Part shown: positions 34,468 through 45,916 of the stretch, one piece after another
How the letters are laid out: each line of letters begins with the position of its first letter
Numbering within the stretch: position 1 is the stretch's first letter
From: Haliea sp. E1-2-M8
GTDB taxonomy: Bacteria; Pseudomonadota; Gammaproteobacteria; Pseudomonadales; Halieaceae
Assembly (NCBI RefSeq): GCF_030649675.1
Contig: NZ_JAUTDR010000001.1
Span: 62,001 to 126,000 of the forward strand
Length of the DNA: 64,000 nt
Reading direction: 5' to 3'
Position numbers and translations under genes: made by a program
The notes under the pieces: model-generated
What the model was told of the DNA's origin: nothing
Databases searched by the model: none
Seen by the model: the letters and a program-made list of their open reading frames with translations, nothing else

Positions 34468-35523
34468 TTATTCCCGGCCTACCCATAGTTTGGACAGTCC
34501 GTAATCCTGTTCCAGTTTCCTGGCGACCGTTTGCGCCTGGCTATCGGATGCCAGGCCGATAACCCGAACGCGATAAAAAGTGCTGCCGTCTTGCTGGGTA
34601 TCGGTAACAGTCACCTGCCCCGAGCCTGGCTTCAGGCGCGCCGACCACTGCTCGGCCACGCTGCGGTCGCTGTAGCTGCCAAAATTGACGAACCAGTCGC
34701 CGCTGCTGGCAGGTGCCGGAGCGGGCTCGGCCGGCGCCGGTTGTGCTGCAGGCTGTTGTGGCTTTGCAGCTGCCGGTGCCGGAGCGGCGCGCGCGGCGGC
34801 ATCGCGTTGGGCGACGAGTTGCTGCTCCAGCCCTGCCAGGGTGTCGCTGAGCTGGCGGTTTTCATCCCGCAGCTCGGTCAGGGCCGTGCGCAACTCGCGA
34901 TTGTCCTCCTGCAGGCTGCCCAGGCTGGCCCGGGTATTGCTGATTGCTTCCGGATTCGCAGCCAGCGCCAGCTGTGCCTGCAACTCGCGAATTTCCTGTT
35001 CCATGGCCGAGCGCTGCTTCATGACCCCGTAGCCCCCCGCGGCCAACAGCACCAGCGCCAGCGCGGCCACCGCGATCAGCCCGATGGGCCAGGTGTCGGT
35101 GAAACGTGCGGGCTCTGTCGGCCGGTACTCGTCCTCGCGCAGCTCTTCATCATCATCCCAGGAATCGGCGTCGTCGTAGTCATCCGCTTCCTCATCGGAA
35201 GATGCCGCATTTTCCTGTGGTCGATAGGCCGGTGGCGCGGTTCTGACCGGGCTCACCGGCGGCAGGACAACCGGCGCGGGATCAACAACCTCGTCGGTGT
35301 CCCCGCCCCCGTCATCCTCGTCTTCATCTTCATCTTCATCTTCATCTTCATCCAGCGGGTCGCGTACGCTGGTTTCATCATAGCGGCGGAATTCGGCCTC
35401 TTCTTCGTCGCTGTCGTGGCTGAAGCTCGGCAGATCCTCTTCGCCGGAATCGTCCTCCAGCCAGGGGTTCCAGTTCTCCGCGGAGTTGTCCTGGTCCTGA
35501 TCGTCGCGCTTGTCGTTGCTCAT
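34468..35523 (-). CDS. Single-pass membrane protein with acidic N-terminus and C-terminal SPOR domain
   Basis: 351 residues. The first 140 residues are cytoplasmic, disordered and very acidic, including a run of alternating Asp and Glu. A transmembrane helix (WPIGLIAVAALALVLLAAGG, about residue 145) is followed by a coiled coil (LGSLQEDNRELRTALTELRD). A Pro/Ala-rich linker then leads to a SPOR-type domain (WFVNFGSYSDRSVAEQWSA, FYRVRVIGLASDSQAQTVARKL). SPOR domains bind denuded septal peptidoglycan, so a role in division or cell-wall remodelling is likely. It is divergent from uvrD. Confidence 0.85.
   Translation of the reverse strand: MSNDKRDDQDQDNSAENWNPWLEDDSGEEDLPSFSHDSDEEEAEFRRYDETSVRDPLDEDEDEDEDEDEDDGGGDTDEVVDPAPVVLPPVSPVRTAPPAYRPQENAASSDEEADDYDDADSWDDDEELREDEYRPTEPARFTDTWPIGLIAVAALALVLLAAGGYGVMKQRSAMEQEIRELQAQLALAANPEAISNTRASLGSLQEDNRELRTALTELRDENRQLSDTLAGLEQQLVAQRDAAARAAPAPAAAKPQQPAAQPAPAEPAPAPASSGDWFVNFGSYSDRSVAEQWSARLKPGSGQVTVTDTQQDGSTFYRVRVIGLASDSQAQTVARKLEQDYGLSKLWVGRE
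35321..35350. repeat. Five perfect copies of a hexanucleotide (TCTTCA)
   Basis: TCTTCA is repeated five times inside the SPOR gene and encodes the alternating Asp-Glu run on the minus strand. Copy-number change would keep the frame and only alter the length of the acidic tract. Confidence 0.9.
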
Positions 35524-35651
35524 CCTTTGACTCCGGTTCGCCCCTGTGGCTATCGCGAATCTTAACAGAGGGCTGCGGCCAATGCTCTGCGACGATACCA
35601 ATAGGACAACAGGAGAGCGGAATTGCTCACTCGCCCGCGCCGGAATTTGGG

Positions 35652-35657
35652 TAGAAT
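35652..35657 (+). promoter_or_regulatory. TAGAAT -10 box close to the uvrD start
   Basis: TAGAAT ends six bases before the preferred uvrD ATG, the same arrangement as at oxyR. This would give an almost leaderless mRNA. A clear -35 is not seen. Confidence 0.35.
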
Positions 35658-35663
35658 GTGGCA

Positions 35664-37814
<2,151 letters not shown>

Positions 37815-37816
37815 TC

Positions 37817-37891
37817 GGGCGGCATCCCGCTGGGCGGCATCCCGCTGGGCGGCATCCCGCTGGGCGGCCCCGCGCCGGGTAGCGCCGCTGG
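37817..37891. repeat. 15-bp tandem repeat array after uvrD
   Basis: Three identical units GGGCGGCATCCCGCT, then two degenerate ones (GGGCGGCCCCGCGCC, GGGTAGCGCCGCTGG), starting two bases after the uvrD stop. The 150-base gap to the DctP gene holds nothing else gene-like apart from an AT-rich stretch near 37925-37950 that may be its promoter. Confidence 0.9.
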
Positions 37892-37964
37892 CCAACCCTA
37901 CCCCCCCGGGGTAGACTGCTGCCACTTGCAATAAATTGATTTTCCACCGCCAAGCAGAATAATC

Positions 37965-39131
37965 ATGGCCGCATCCCCCTTCGAACGTCGCTACACCCCC
38001 GCTATCATCCTGCTTTTGCTGGCCGCTTTGGTGCTGGTCATCGCCCTCTGGGCCAGCGAACGGAGCGGGGGCATAGGCGCCCTGGCGGGGCGCGACGGAG
38101 TGCAGGCTGGCAGCGGCAACCAGGCCCGCTACACCTGGAAGATCGTCACCACCTGGCCCAAGAACCTGCCGGGGCTGGGCTCCGGGCCGGAGAACTTTGC
38201 CCGCATGGTGGGCGAGATGAGCAACGGCCGCCTGACGGCGCGGGTCTACGGCGCGGGCGAGATGGTCCCGGCCTTCGAGGTATTCGATGCGGTGCGCCAG
38301 GGTGTGGCGGACGCCGGCCACGGGGCCTCCTACTACTGGAAAGGCAAGATTCCTTCCTCGGTATTCTTTACCGCCATCCCCTTCGGCATGACCGCCCAGG
38401 AGATCAACGCCTGGCTGCATTACGGCGGCGGCCTGGAACTGTGGCGTGAGGCCTATGCCCCCTCCAATATCATCCCCTTTGCCGGGGGTAATTCCGGGGT
38501 GCAGATGGCGGGCTGGTTCCGCAAGGAAATCAACTCCCTGGCGGACATCCAGGGTCTGAAGATGCGCATCCCCGGGCTTGCCGGTGAGGTATTCACCGCC
38601 GCCGGAGGGAGCTCGGTGCGTATTTCCGGGGGCGAGCTGTATACCTCGCTGCAGACCGGGGTGATCGACGCCGCCGAGTGGGTGGGGCCCTACAACGACC
38701 TGGCCCTGGGCCTGTACGAGGTAGCCAAGTACTACTACTATCCGGGCTGGCACGAACCCGGCGCCATGCTCGAGTTGATCATCAACAAGGACTCCTACGA
38801 GGCCCTGCCACCGGACCTGCAGGCCATCGTCACCACAGCGGCCCGCGCCGCCAACCAGGACATGCTCGACGAGTTCACCGCGCGCAACAACGCGGCCCTG
38901 CAGCAGCTGGTGGAGAATCACGGGGTACAGTTGCGGCGGCTGCCGGATGATGTGTTGCAGGCCTTTCACCGGGCTGGCGAGCAGGCCATGAAGGACCTGG
39001 TGGCGGCGGATCCCATGGCGGCGAAGGTCTACGCCTCATTCATTGAATTCTACGAGGGGGTGCGGGCCTACCACCATATTTCCGAGCAGTCCTATATCAA
39101 TGCCCGGGACGAGGTGCTGGACCGGGACTAG
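37965..39131 (+). CDS. TRAP transporter substrate-binding protein, TakP/FcbT1-like
   Basis: 388 residues. An N-terminal hydrophobic segment (AIILLLLAALVLVIALW) acts as signal or anchor, and a periplasmic binding fold follows. The conserved core reads MRIPGLAGEVFTAAGGSSV, with the Arg that holds the carboxylate, then DAAEWVGPYNDLALGLYEVA and YYYYPGWHEPGAMLE. The last segment is characteristic of the TakP branch that binds 2-oxo acids, lactate or aromatic acids. The membrane subunits are encoded on the other strand, past a thioesterase gene, so the system is split into two transcripts. Confidence 0.88.
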   Translation: MAASPFERRYTPAIILLLLAALVLVIALWASERSGGIGALAGRDGVQAGSGNQARYTWKIVTTWPKNLPGLGSGPENFARMVGEMSNGRLTARVYGAGEMVPAFEVFDAVRQGVADAGHGASYYWKGKIPSSVFFTAIPFGMTAQEINAWLHYGGGLELWREAYAPSNIIPFAGGNSGVQMAGWFRKEINSLADIQGLKMRIPGLAGEVFTAAGGSSVRISGGELYTSLQTGVIDAAEWVGPYNDLALGLYEVAKYYYYPGWHEPGAMLELIINKDSYEALPPDLQAIVTTAARAANQDMLDEFTARNNAALQQLVENHGVQLRRLPDDVLQAFHRAGEQAMKDLVAADPMAAKVYASFIEFYEGVRAYHHISEQSYINARDEVLDRD

Positions 39132-39144
39132 TACCTTGAGGGTA

Positions 39145-39537
39145 CTAGCCGCTGATAGCGCGGGTCCTGCCCTTCTCGTCGATCGCGACGAACACGAATT
39201 CCCCTTCAGTGACTTTTATCGGGTCGCCGTCGTGCTTGGAGTTGATCCAAACCTCTACCACGATGCGCACCGAGCTGCGGCCGACTTCCAGCACATCGCA
39301 ATAGCAGGTCACAACGGCGCCGACGTGCACCGGCGTGAGGAAGGCCATGCCCTCGATCGCCACGGTGGCGACACGGCCCCCCGCCACGTCGGTTGCGGTC
39401 ACTGATCCTGCCATATCCATCTGCGAGACCAGCCAGCCACCGTAGATGTCGCCACTGGCGTTGGTGTCGCGGGGCATGGCAACGACCTGCAGCGCGAGGT
39501 CGCCTTGGGGCATGGGAGCGGAGTCGATGTCGTTCAT
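39145..39537 (-). CDS. yciA: Acyl-CoA thioesterase, YciA type
   Basis: 130 residues; a hotdog-fold hydrolase of acyl-CoA thioesters. PQGDLALQVVAMPRDTNASG and GDIYGGWLVSQMD match E. coli YciA (132 residues) and include the catalytic Asp. GMAFLTPVHVGAVV and TEGEFVFVAIDEKG complete the fold. It lies 9 bases downstream of dctM and is probably co-transcribed with the TRAP permease genes, which hints that the imported acid is handled as a CoA ester. Confidence 0.88.
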   Translation of the reverse strand: MNDIDSAPMPQGDLALQVVAMPRDTNASGDIYGGWLVSQMDMAGSVTATDVAGGRVATVAIEGMAFLTPVHVGAVVTCYCDVLEVGRSSVRIVVEVWINSKHDGDPIKVTEGEFVFVAIDEKGRTRAISG

Positions 39538-39546
39538 GGGATGCCA

Positions 39547-40908
39547 TTACCTCACAGCAGCGGGTAGCCAGGTTGCCAGGGCGGGCCATATCCAGAGGGC
39601 CGCCAACACCAGCAACTGGATGATTATAAAGGGAATCACCCCCCGGTAGATAGCGCTGGTACGCAGCTCGGGTGGCGCTACCCCACGCAGGTAGAACAGG
39701 GCGAAACCAAAGGGCGGGGTGAGAAAGGAGGTCTGCAGATTGATCGCGATCATGATCCCCAGCCAGATCGGGTCCAGACCCATCATCAGCAATACCGGGC
39801 CGACGATTGGCACCACCACAAAGGTGATCTCGATAAAGTCGAGAATGAACCCGAGCAGGAAGATCACCAGCATCACCACCATCGTGGCGCCGAGAACACC
39901 GCCGGGCATCTGTTCGAACCAGTGGTGGATCAGGTCCTCGCCACCGAAGCCGCGGAACACCAGGGAAAATACCGCGGCACCGATCAGGATCATGAACACC
40001 ATGCAGGTCACCTTCATGGTGTCGATCAGCGCCTCCCGCAGCCGCGCCAGGGGCATCTCTCGCTTGGCCAGGGCCAGCAGCAAGGCGCCCACCGCGCCGA
40101 CCCCGGCGGCCTCGGTGGGGGTAGCGGCACCGGCGAGGATGGAGCCCAATACCACGGCGATCAGGAGCAGTGGCGGCACCAGGCTGCCCATCAGCTCGGG
40201 CAGGGCCACCGGCTCGGTTTCGACATTGGGTGCCAGATGCGGCCGGACGCGGGCAATTCCGAGCACATAGGCAAGGTACAGCAGTACCAGCAACAGCCCC
40301 GGGATCAATGCGCCCACAAACAGGTCGCCGACCGAAACCGTCTTCGGGTTGAAAATCCCCATGCTCAGCTGCGCCTGCTGGTAGGCGTTGGAGAGCACAT
40401 CACCCAGCAGCACCAGGGCGATTGAAGGCGGGATGATCTGCCCCAGGGTTCCGGTGGCGCAGATGGTGCCCGCCGCCAGGGATGGGCTGTAGCCACCCTT
40501 GAGCATGCTCGGCAGGGATAGCAGGCCCATGGTCACTACCGTGGCGCCGACAATGCCGGTGCTCGCCGCCAACAGCATCCCCACCAGAATAACCGCGATG
40601 CCCAGGCCACCGCGGAGGGCGCCAAAACTGCGGGACATGGTGCCCAGAAGCTGTTCGGCAATCCGGGACTTCTCCAGGATTACCCCCATCATGATGAACA
40701 GCGGCACCGCGACCAGGGTGTCGTTGTTGATGGTGCCGAATATCCGCGCCGGCAGCGCCGCCAGGAAAGCCGGGTCGAAATGCCCGGCGATAACACCCAC
40801 CGCGGCAAAAGCCAGCGCCGTGCCGGCCAGGGTGAAGGCCACCGGGTAGCCCAGCATCAGCAACAGGCAGATGGCGGCGAACAGGTACAGGGCGATGTAG
40901 CCGTCCAT
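39547..40908 (-). CDS. dctM: TRAP transporter large permease (DctM family)
   Basis: 453 residues, about 12 hydrophobic segments, inner membrane. The N-terminus LYLFAAICLLLMLGYPVAFTL is typical, as are GTINNDTLVAVPLFIMMGVI and GTLGQIIPPSIALVLLGDVL. A large hydrophilic loop near the middle is typical of the branch that pairs with TakP-like binding proteins. The ATG at 40908 overlaps the dctQ stop (ATGA); the longer frame upstream is shadow. It couples solute import to the sodium gradient. Confidence 0.92.
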   Translation of the reverse strand: MDGYIALYLFAAICLLLMLGYPVAFTLAGTALAFAAVGVIAGHFDPAFLAALPARIFGTINNDTLVAVPLFIMMGVILEKSRIAEQLLGTMSRSFGALRGGLGIAVILVGMLLAASTGIVGATVVTMGLLSLPSMLKGGYSPSLAAGTICATGTLGQIIPPSIALVLLGDVLSNAYQQAQLSMGIFNPKTVSVGDLFVGALIPGLLLVLLYLAYVLGIARVRPHLAPNVETEPVALPELMGSLVPPLLLIAVVLGSILAGAATPTEAAGVGAVGALLLALAKREMPLARLREALIDTMKVTCMVFMILIGAAVFSLVFRGFGGEDLIHHWFEQMPGGVLGATMVVMLVIFLLGFILDFIEITFVVVPIVGPVLLMMGLDPIWLGIMIAINLQTSFLTPPFGFALFYLRGVAPPELRTSAIYRGVIPFIIIQLLVLAALWIWPALATWLPAAVR

Positions 40909-41420
40909 CAATCCTGGCCCCCGACCAGGATGGCCGCATTGCGCAGGGTTTCCGCCAGGGCCTGCAGGAACAGGTTCAAGGCCAATAGCGGCAGCAGGCT
41001 CTTCAGCAGGAATACTGCTGGCACGCCGCCGGCCTCGGCGGAGCTTTCGCGGATGATCCAGGATGCTGCCACGTAGTCCCAGCTGGAGACCAGAATAACT
41101 CCGCACAGTGGCATCAGGAATACGATGCCGCCGACGGCGTTGATCCAGGCCTGGCCGCGGGGCGAGAACTTCCGGTAGAAAATATCCACCCGCACGTGGC
41201 CGTCGTGTTGCAGCGTATAGGCTGCGCCCAGCATGAATACGCAGCCGTGCAGGTAAATAATGGCTTCCTGGGCCATGATGGAGCCGGTATCGAAACCGTA
41301 GCGCAGCACTACCACCGCGGTAGTCAGCAGCGCCATCGCCAGCAGCAGCCAGGCCAGGAGCCTGCCGCAGACATCGGTAAAGCGGTCTATGGTGCGTACG
41401 GTGAGCGGTAGCAGGGCCAT
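40908..41420 (-). CDS. dctQ: TRAP transporter small permease (DctQ family)
   Basis: 170 residues with four transmembrane helices (first LLAWLLLAMALLTTAVVVL). The central segment DTGSIMAQEAIIYLHGCVFMLGAAYTLQ is typical of DctQ. It forms the membrane complex with DctM. It is the first gene of the minus-strand dctQ-dctM-yciA unit. Its 5' end is divergent from yaaA, with a 114-base gap. Confidence 0.88.
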   Translation of the reverse strand: MALLPLTVRTIDRFTDVCGRLLAWLLLAMALLTTAVVVLRYGFDTGSIMAQEAIIYLHGCVFMLGAAYTLQHDGHVRVDIFYRKFSPRGQAWINAVGGIVFLMPLCGVILVSSWDYVAASWIIRESSAEAGGVPAVFLLKSLLPLLALNLFLQALAETLRNAAILVGGQD

Positions 41421-41534
41421 CAGTTATTGGTCTTTTTGATCAAACCGGTGCAGGGTATCATAGGGCCTGTAGTCAGGCGCAAGCTGCGGCAGCCTTCGCG
41501 GCGGCCTGATGATGCCCACGATGGACACAATCCC

Positions 41535-42314
41535 ATGCTTACACTGATCTCGCCGGCGAAGACGCTCGATTTCGACACGCCTCCCACCACCCGCAAAAGC
41601 ACCCAACCCCGCTTCCTTGAGCAGTCCACGGCGCTGGTGGAAGATGCACGTAAACTGGACCCGGCCGCCATCCGCGAACTCATGGGTGTCAGCGAGGCCA
41701 TCGCCGACCTCAACTATCGCCGTTTCCACAACTGGGCCACGCCCTTCAGCCTGGACAACGCCAAGCAGGCGGTCCTCGCCTTTCGCGGTGATGTCTATAG
41801 CGGCCTGGATGCGAACAGCCTGGACAAGGCAGAGCTGGATTTTGCCCAGCGCCATCTGCGAATTCTCTCCGGCCTGTATGGCCTGCTGCGGCCGCTGGAC
41901 CTGATGCAGCCCTACCGTCTGGAAATGGGGCTCAAGTTCGCCAACCGCGGTGGCAGCAATCTGTACCAGTTCTGGGGCGCGGAGATCACCCGAGCCATCA
42001 ATACCCAACTGGGCAAGAGCGGCAGCCGGGTTCTGGTCAATCTCGCCTCCATCGAGTACTTCAAGGCTGTGCAGCCCCGCGCGCTGGACGCCGCTATCAT
42101 CACGCCGCAGTTCCGGGATCTGAAAAACGGCAAGTACAAGGTCATCAGCTTCTACGCCAAGAAGGCCCGGGGTCAGATGGCGCGCTTCATTATCCAGAAC
42201 CAGCTCAACGACGCCGAGGGCCTGCAGCACTTCAGCGTCGACGGCTACCGTTACAATCGCCGGGAATCCGGCCCCCTGGAGCCGGTGTTTACCCGCAAGG
42301 CACCCGCTGCCTGA
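41535..42314 (+). CDS. yaaA: Peroxide stress protein YaaA (DUF328)
   Basis: 259 residues, close to the 258 of E. coli YaaA. The N-terminus MLTLISPAKTLDFDTPP and the segments LYGLLRPLDLMQPYRLEMG and NLASIEYFKAV are diagnostic. In E. coli it limits free iron and so lowers oxidative DNA damage under peroxide stress, under OxyR control. An upstream extension of the frame is ignored because homology begins at MLTLIS. Confidence 0.94.
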   Translation: MLTLISPAKTLDFDTPPTTRKSTQPRFLEQSTALVEDARKLDPAAIRELMGVSEAIADLNYRRFHNWATPFSLDNAKQAVLAFRGDVYSGLDANSLDKAELDFAQRHLRILSGLYGLLRPLDLMQPYRLEMGLKFANRGGSNLYQFWGAEITRAINTQLGKSGSRVLVNLASIEYFKAVQPRALDAAIITPQFRDLKNGKYKVISFYAKKARGQMARFIIQNQLNDAEGLQHFSVDGYRYNRRESGPLEPVFTRKAPAA

Positions 42315-42356
42315 AGCGCGGTCCGCTGTCTCCAACAACGATAACAAGGACATTGC

Positions 42357-43823
42357 ATGAACGACGACATTCCGACTCACCAGGTCATCATTATCGGCGC
42401 GGGCATGTCCGGCCTGTGCATGGGTATTCGCCTGCAGGCCATGGGCATCAACGATTTTGTCATTCTGGAGAAGTCTGCCGGCGTCGGCGGCACCTGGTAC
42501 GACAATACCTATCCGGGTGCCTGTTGCGATGTTCCCTCGGTGCTCTACAGCTACTCCTTCGAGCCCAACCCGAACTGGTCCCGCAAGTATTCCCCGCACG
42601 ACGAAATCCGCGCCTACTTCGAGCATTGCGCCGACAAGTACGGTTTGCGCGAGCGCCTGCGTCTGTCGACCGCGGTGCGCTCGGCGCGCTTTGACGAGAG
42701 CGCCGGGGAGTGGGAGGTGACGCTGGAATCCGGCGAACAGCTGCGCGCCAGGGCTGTGGTCAGCGGCCTCGGCCAGCTCAATATGCCCAACACACCGGCG
42801 TTTGCCGGCGCTGATTCCTTTCGCGGCGAGTCTTTCCACTCCGCGCGCTGGCGCCACGATATCGATCTCACCGGCAAGCGGGTGGCGGTGATCGGCAACG
42901 CCGCCAGCGCCCTGCAGTTCATTCCCCACGTCGCCGCGCAGGCGGCACAGCTGTATGTGTACCAGCGCAGCGCGAACTATGTGGTCAAGCGTAACGACAG
43001 CGACTACACCGAAGCCGAGAGAAGCCGTTTCGCGCGCTGGCCCTGGCTACAGAAGCTGCATCGGGCCGGGGTCTACCTCCGCGGGGAGCTGCTGTTCTAC
43101 CCGGTGCTGCGCAACAGTCGGCTGCTGCGGCCGCTGTGGGAAAAGTGGGCCCGGGAACACCTGGAGGAGCATATCCGGGACCCGGAGCTGCGCCGCAAGC
43201 TGACCCCGGACTATCCGGTGGGCTGCAAACGCATCCTGGTGGCGGACGACTATTACCAGGCTTTCGCCCGCGACAATGTGGAACTGGTGACCGCACCGAT
43301 CAGCGCCATCGACGGGGAGGGCGTGGTTGCGGAGGACGGTCAGGCGCGGCCGGTCGATGTGATTATCTATGGCACCGGGTTCAACGCCTCGGCGCTGCTG
43401 TCAGGGGTAGACTTCACCGGCGCCGGCGGGCGCCGCCTGGAGCAGGCCTGGGCCGACGGCGCCGAGGCCTATCGCGGCGTTTGCGTTGCCGGCTTTCCGA
43501 ATCTGTTCATGCTCTACGGGCCCAACACCAACCTGGGCAGCAATTCCATCATTTTCATGGTCGAGCGGCAGGTGAATTACGTTGCCGCCTGCATCGACAA
43601 GCTGCTGGCGCACGAGCTGCGCTCGCTGGCGGTGAACCCGGCGGTCATGCGCGCCTACAACGACCACCTGCAGGGTGACCTGGCGGGAACCGTATGGGTG
43701 GCCAATTGCGATAGCTGGTACAAGAATGCCGCCGGCAAGGTGGTCAACAACTGGCCCCGGTCGACGCTGTATTACTGGTGGCACATGCGCGCGCCGGATT
43801 TCGCCGACTTCGATATGCACTGA
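42357..43823 (+). CDS. FAD-dependent monooxygenase, Baeyer-Villiger type
   Basis: 488 residues. Two Rossmann motifs bracket the Baeyer-Villiger fingerprint: FAD site IIIGAGMSGLCMGIRL (residues 10-25), fingerprint FRGESFHSARW at about residues 156-166, and NADP site VAVIGNAASALQF right after it. GTWYDNTYPGACCDVPS is typical for ketone-oxidising enzymes of this class. It inserts oxygen next to a carbonyl or oxidises a heteroatom; the substrate is unknown. The gene begins 42 bases after yaaA. Confidence 0.88.
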   Translation: MNDDIPTHQVIIIGAGMSGLCMGIRLQAMGINDFVILEKSAGVGGTWYDNTYPGACCDVPSVLYSYSFEPNPNWSRKYSPHDEIRAYFEHCADKYGLRERLRLSTAVRSARFDESAGEWEVTLESGEQLRARAVVSGLGQLNMPNTPAFAGADSFRGESFHSARWRHDIDLTGKRVAVIGNAASALQFIPHVAAQAAQLYVYQRSANYVVKRNDSDYTEAERSRFARWPWLQKLHRAGVYLRGELLFYPVLRNSRLLRPLWEKWAREHLEEHIRDPELRRKLTPDYPVGCKRILVADDYYQAFARDNVELVTAPISAIDGEGVVAEDGQARPVDVIIYGTGFNASALLSGVDFTGAGGRRLEQAWADGAEAYRGVCVAGFPNLFMLYGPNTNLGSNSIIFMVERQVNYVAACIDKLLAHELRSLAVNPAVMRAYNDHLQGDLAGTVWVANCDSWYKNAAGKVVNNWPRSTLYYWWHMRAPDFADFDMH

Positions 43824-43840
43824 CGGCGGCGCGCCGGTGC

Positions 43841-45007
43841 TCAGCTGTCCTGGCGGAAGGGCAGCAGGGTGGCGGCCTCCTGCCGGTAGGCCTCGATGTG
43901 CGGCCGCTCGCGGCGGGTAAAATCGGCGACCGCCGCCGCCAGCTGCGGGTCGGCAATCCAGTGATTGGAGAAGGTCTGCACCGGTCGGAAGCCGCGCTGG
44001 ATCTTGTGTTCGCCCTGGGCGCCCGGGTCAAATCGTTGCAGGCCCTCGCGGATGCAGTATTCGATACCCTGGTAGTAGCAGGCCTCGAAGTGCAGACAGT
44101 CGAAATCCTCGATACAGCCCCAGTAGCGCCCGAACAGGGTACTGTCGGAGCGAAAGTAGAGGGCGGCGGCCACAGGCCGTCCCGCATGCTCTGCGACCAC
44201 CATGATGACCTGCTCCCCCAGTGACGGTGCAGTCTGCAGGAAGAAGTCGCGGGTCAGGTAGCCACCGTGGCCACTGCGCCTGGCGTAGGTCAGCTGGTAA
44301 AAATGGTGAAACTGCTGCCAGTGTGCCCGGGTGATCTCGGCGCCCTGCAGGAGCTGCAGCTGCAGACCCTGTTGGCTGACCCGCTCCCGCTCCCGGCGCA
44401 GGTTCTTGCGCTTGCGACTGGCGAAGGTACCGAGGAAGTCCTCAAAACTGGCGTAGCCCTCATTGAACCAGTGGAACTGGGTCGTCATGCGCTGGGGCAG
44501 CCCGGCGGCGAGCAGGAGGGCCGAAGTATCCTCGTCGGGAAACAGCAGGTGCCAGGAAGAAATACCCCGGGCGCTCGCGAAACTGCGAATGGCGGCCAGG
44601 GCGTAGTCCCACATGGTGCTGCTGTCGAGGCCCGCGGCCACGCACAGGCGCGGCCCGGTGGCGGGGGTGAAGGGGATCGCCGACACCAGTTTGGGGTAAT
44701 AGCTCAGGCCGCTGCGCTGCCAGGCATCCGCCCAGGACCAGTCGAAAACATATTCGCCGTAGGAGTGGGATTTCAGGTACAGGGGCAGCAGCGCCACCAG
44801 CCTCCCGCCCTGGCGCAGCAGCAGATGGCAGGGCTGCCAGCCGGTCGCGGCAGTGGTACAGGCGGTCTGCTCCATGCCCAGCAGGAAGGCGTGGCGCAGG
44901 AACGGGTAATCGGTGGCGGCCACCGCATCCCACTCGGAGGCGCTGACCGCAGCGAGGGAGTCGATAAACTCGGCGACGGGCAAGCCCGCGGTATCGGTTG
45001 CGGCCAT
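43841..45007 (-). CDS. GNAT-fold / FemAB-like protein (DUF482, PF04339)
   Basis: 388 residues. Seen are LRHAFLLGMEQT, PLYLKSHSYGEYVFDWSWADA, FASRKRKNLRRERE and EACYYQGIEYCIREGLQRFDPGAQGEHK, which are features of the PF04339 acyltransferase-like family sometimes labelled peptidoglycan biosynthesis. The real substrate is not established. The start at 45007 is 7 bases from the ubiA stop, so it is read with ubiC-ubiA. The longer open frame overlaps ubiA and is not used. Confidence 0.82.
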   Translation of the reverse strand: MAATDTAGLPVAEFIDSLAAVSASEWDAVAATDYPFLRHAFLLGMEQTACTTAATGWQPCHLLLRQGGRLVALLPLYLKSHSYGEYVFDWSWADAWQRSGLSYYPKLVSAIPFTPATGPRLCVAAGLDSSTMWDYALAAIRSFASARGISSWHLLFPDEDTSALLLAAGLPQRMTTQFHWFNEGYASFEDFLGTFASRKRKNLRRERERVSQQGLQLQLLQGAEITRAHWQQFHHFYQLTYARRSGHGGYLTRDFFLQTAPSLGEQVIMVVAEHAGRPVAAALYFRSDSTLFGRYWGCIEDFDCLHFEACYYQGIEYCIREGLQRFDPGAQGEHKIQRGFRPVQTFSNHWIADPQLAAAVADFTRRERPHIEAYRQEAATLLPFRQDS

Positions 45008-45014
45008 GAGCTTG

Positions 45015-45884
45015 TCAGTGACCGTTGAAGGCGTAATGCAGGGCAATACCCATGAAGATGACCAGTCCCACCCAGTTGTTGTGGCGGAACGCCCTGAAAC
45101 AGGCATCCCGGTCCCGGCTGCGTATCAGGTACTGGTGATAACCGAACAGCAGCGCGACTGCAACCAGACTGAGATAATAGATCCCGCCCAGGCCGAAGCG
45201 TTGGCCGGCGAGGAACAGGGCCAGCAGGCACAGTAGCTGCATGGCCCCCAGCACCGCTCGGTCGGCGTCGCCGAAGAGTATGGCAGTGGACTTGATGCCC
45301 GCCCGGAGGTCGTCATCCCGGTCCACCATCGCATACTGGGTGTCAAAGACCATGGTCCACAGCAGGTTGCCGAGGTACAGCAACCACAGGGCGCTGGGCA
45401 GTTCGCCCTGCTGGGCGGCAAAGGCCATGGGTATCGCCCAGGAAAATGCCGCCCCCAGGACCACCTGCGGCCAGTAGGTAAAGCGCTTCATGAACGGGTA
45501 GGTGGATGCCAGCAGGAGGCCACCCACGGACAACACGATGGTCAGGGTATTGGTCAGCAGTACCAGGCCAAAGGCCGCCAGGCACAGCAGCAGGAACAGG
45601 ATGCGGGCCTGGGTGACGGTGACTTCGCCCGTCACCAACGGACGGGTGCGGGTGCGCTCAACGCTGCCGTCCCAGTGCCGGTCTGCCAGGTCGTTGACGA
45701 TGCAGCCGGCGGAGCGCATCAGGAAAGTCCCGAACACAAAAATCAGCAGCAGCTTTGTATCCGGTACACCCCCCGCGGCTATCCACAGGGCCCACAGGGT
45801 CGGCCACAGCAGCAGCAGGGTGCCGATTGGCTTGTCGATGCGCATGAGTTGCAGCAGGGCGGTGATGGTGACGCGTTGACGCAT
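45015..45884 (-). CDS. ubiA: 4-hydroxybenzoate octaprenyltransferase
   Basis: 289 residues; an inner-membrane enzyme that adds the polyprenyl tail in ubiquinone synthesis. The two Asp-rich metal sites are visible: [12 protein letters not shown] (about residues 69-80) and [34 protein letters not shown] is the usual N-terminal signature. About nine transmembrane helices are seen. It lies 32 bases downstream of ubiC. The longer frame upstream of the ATG at 45884 covers ubiC and is rejected. Confidence 0.95.
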   Translation of the reverse strand: MRQRVTITALLQLMRIDKPIGTLLLLWPTLWALWIAAGGVPDTKLLLIFVFGTFLMRSAGCIVNDLADRHWDGSVERTRTRPLVTGEVTVTQARILFLLLCLAAFGLVLLTNTLTIVLSVGGLLLASTYPFMKRFTYWPQVVLGAAFSWAIPMAFAAQQGELPSALWLLYLGNLLWTMVFDTQYAMVDRDDDLRAGIKSTAILFGDADRAVLGAMQLLCLLALFLAGQRFGLGGIYYLSLVAVALLFGYHQYLIRSRDRDACFRAFRHNNWVGLVIFMGIALHYAFNGH

Positions 45885-45916
45885 GATCTGGAGCGGCCGG
45901 GGAACAAGCAGCAAGC

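Noticed and set aside
35081-35093. A 13-base match to the candidate operator (reverse complement CCTGGCCCATCGG)
   Set aside because: It lies within the SPOR coding sequence (Trp-Pro-Ile-Gly codons) and lacks the rest of the 20-bp element, so it is taken as chance.
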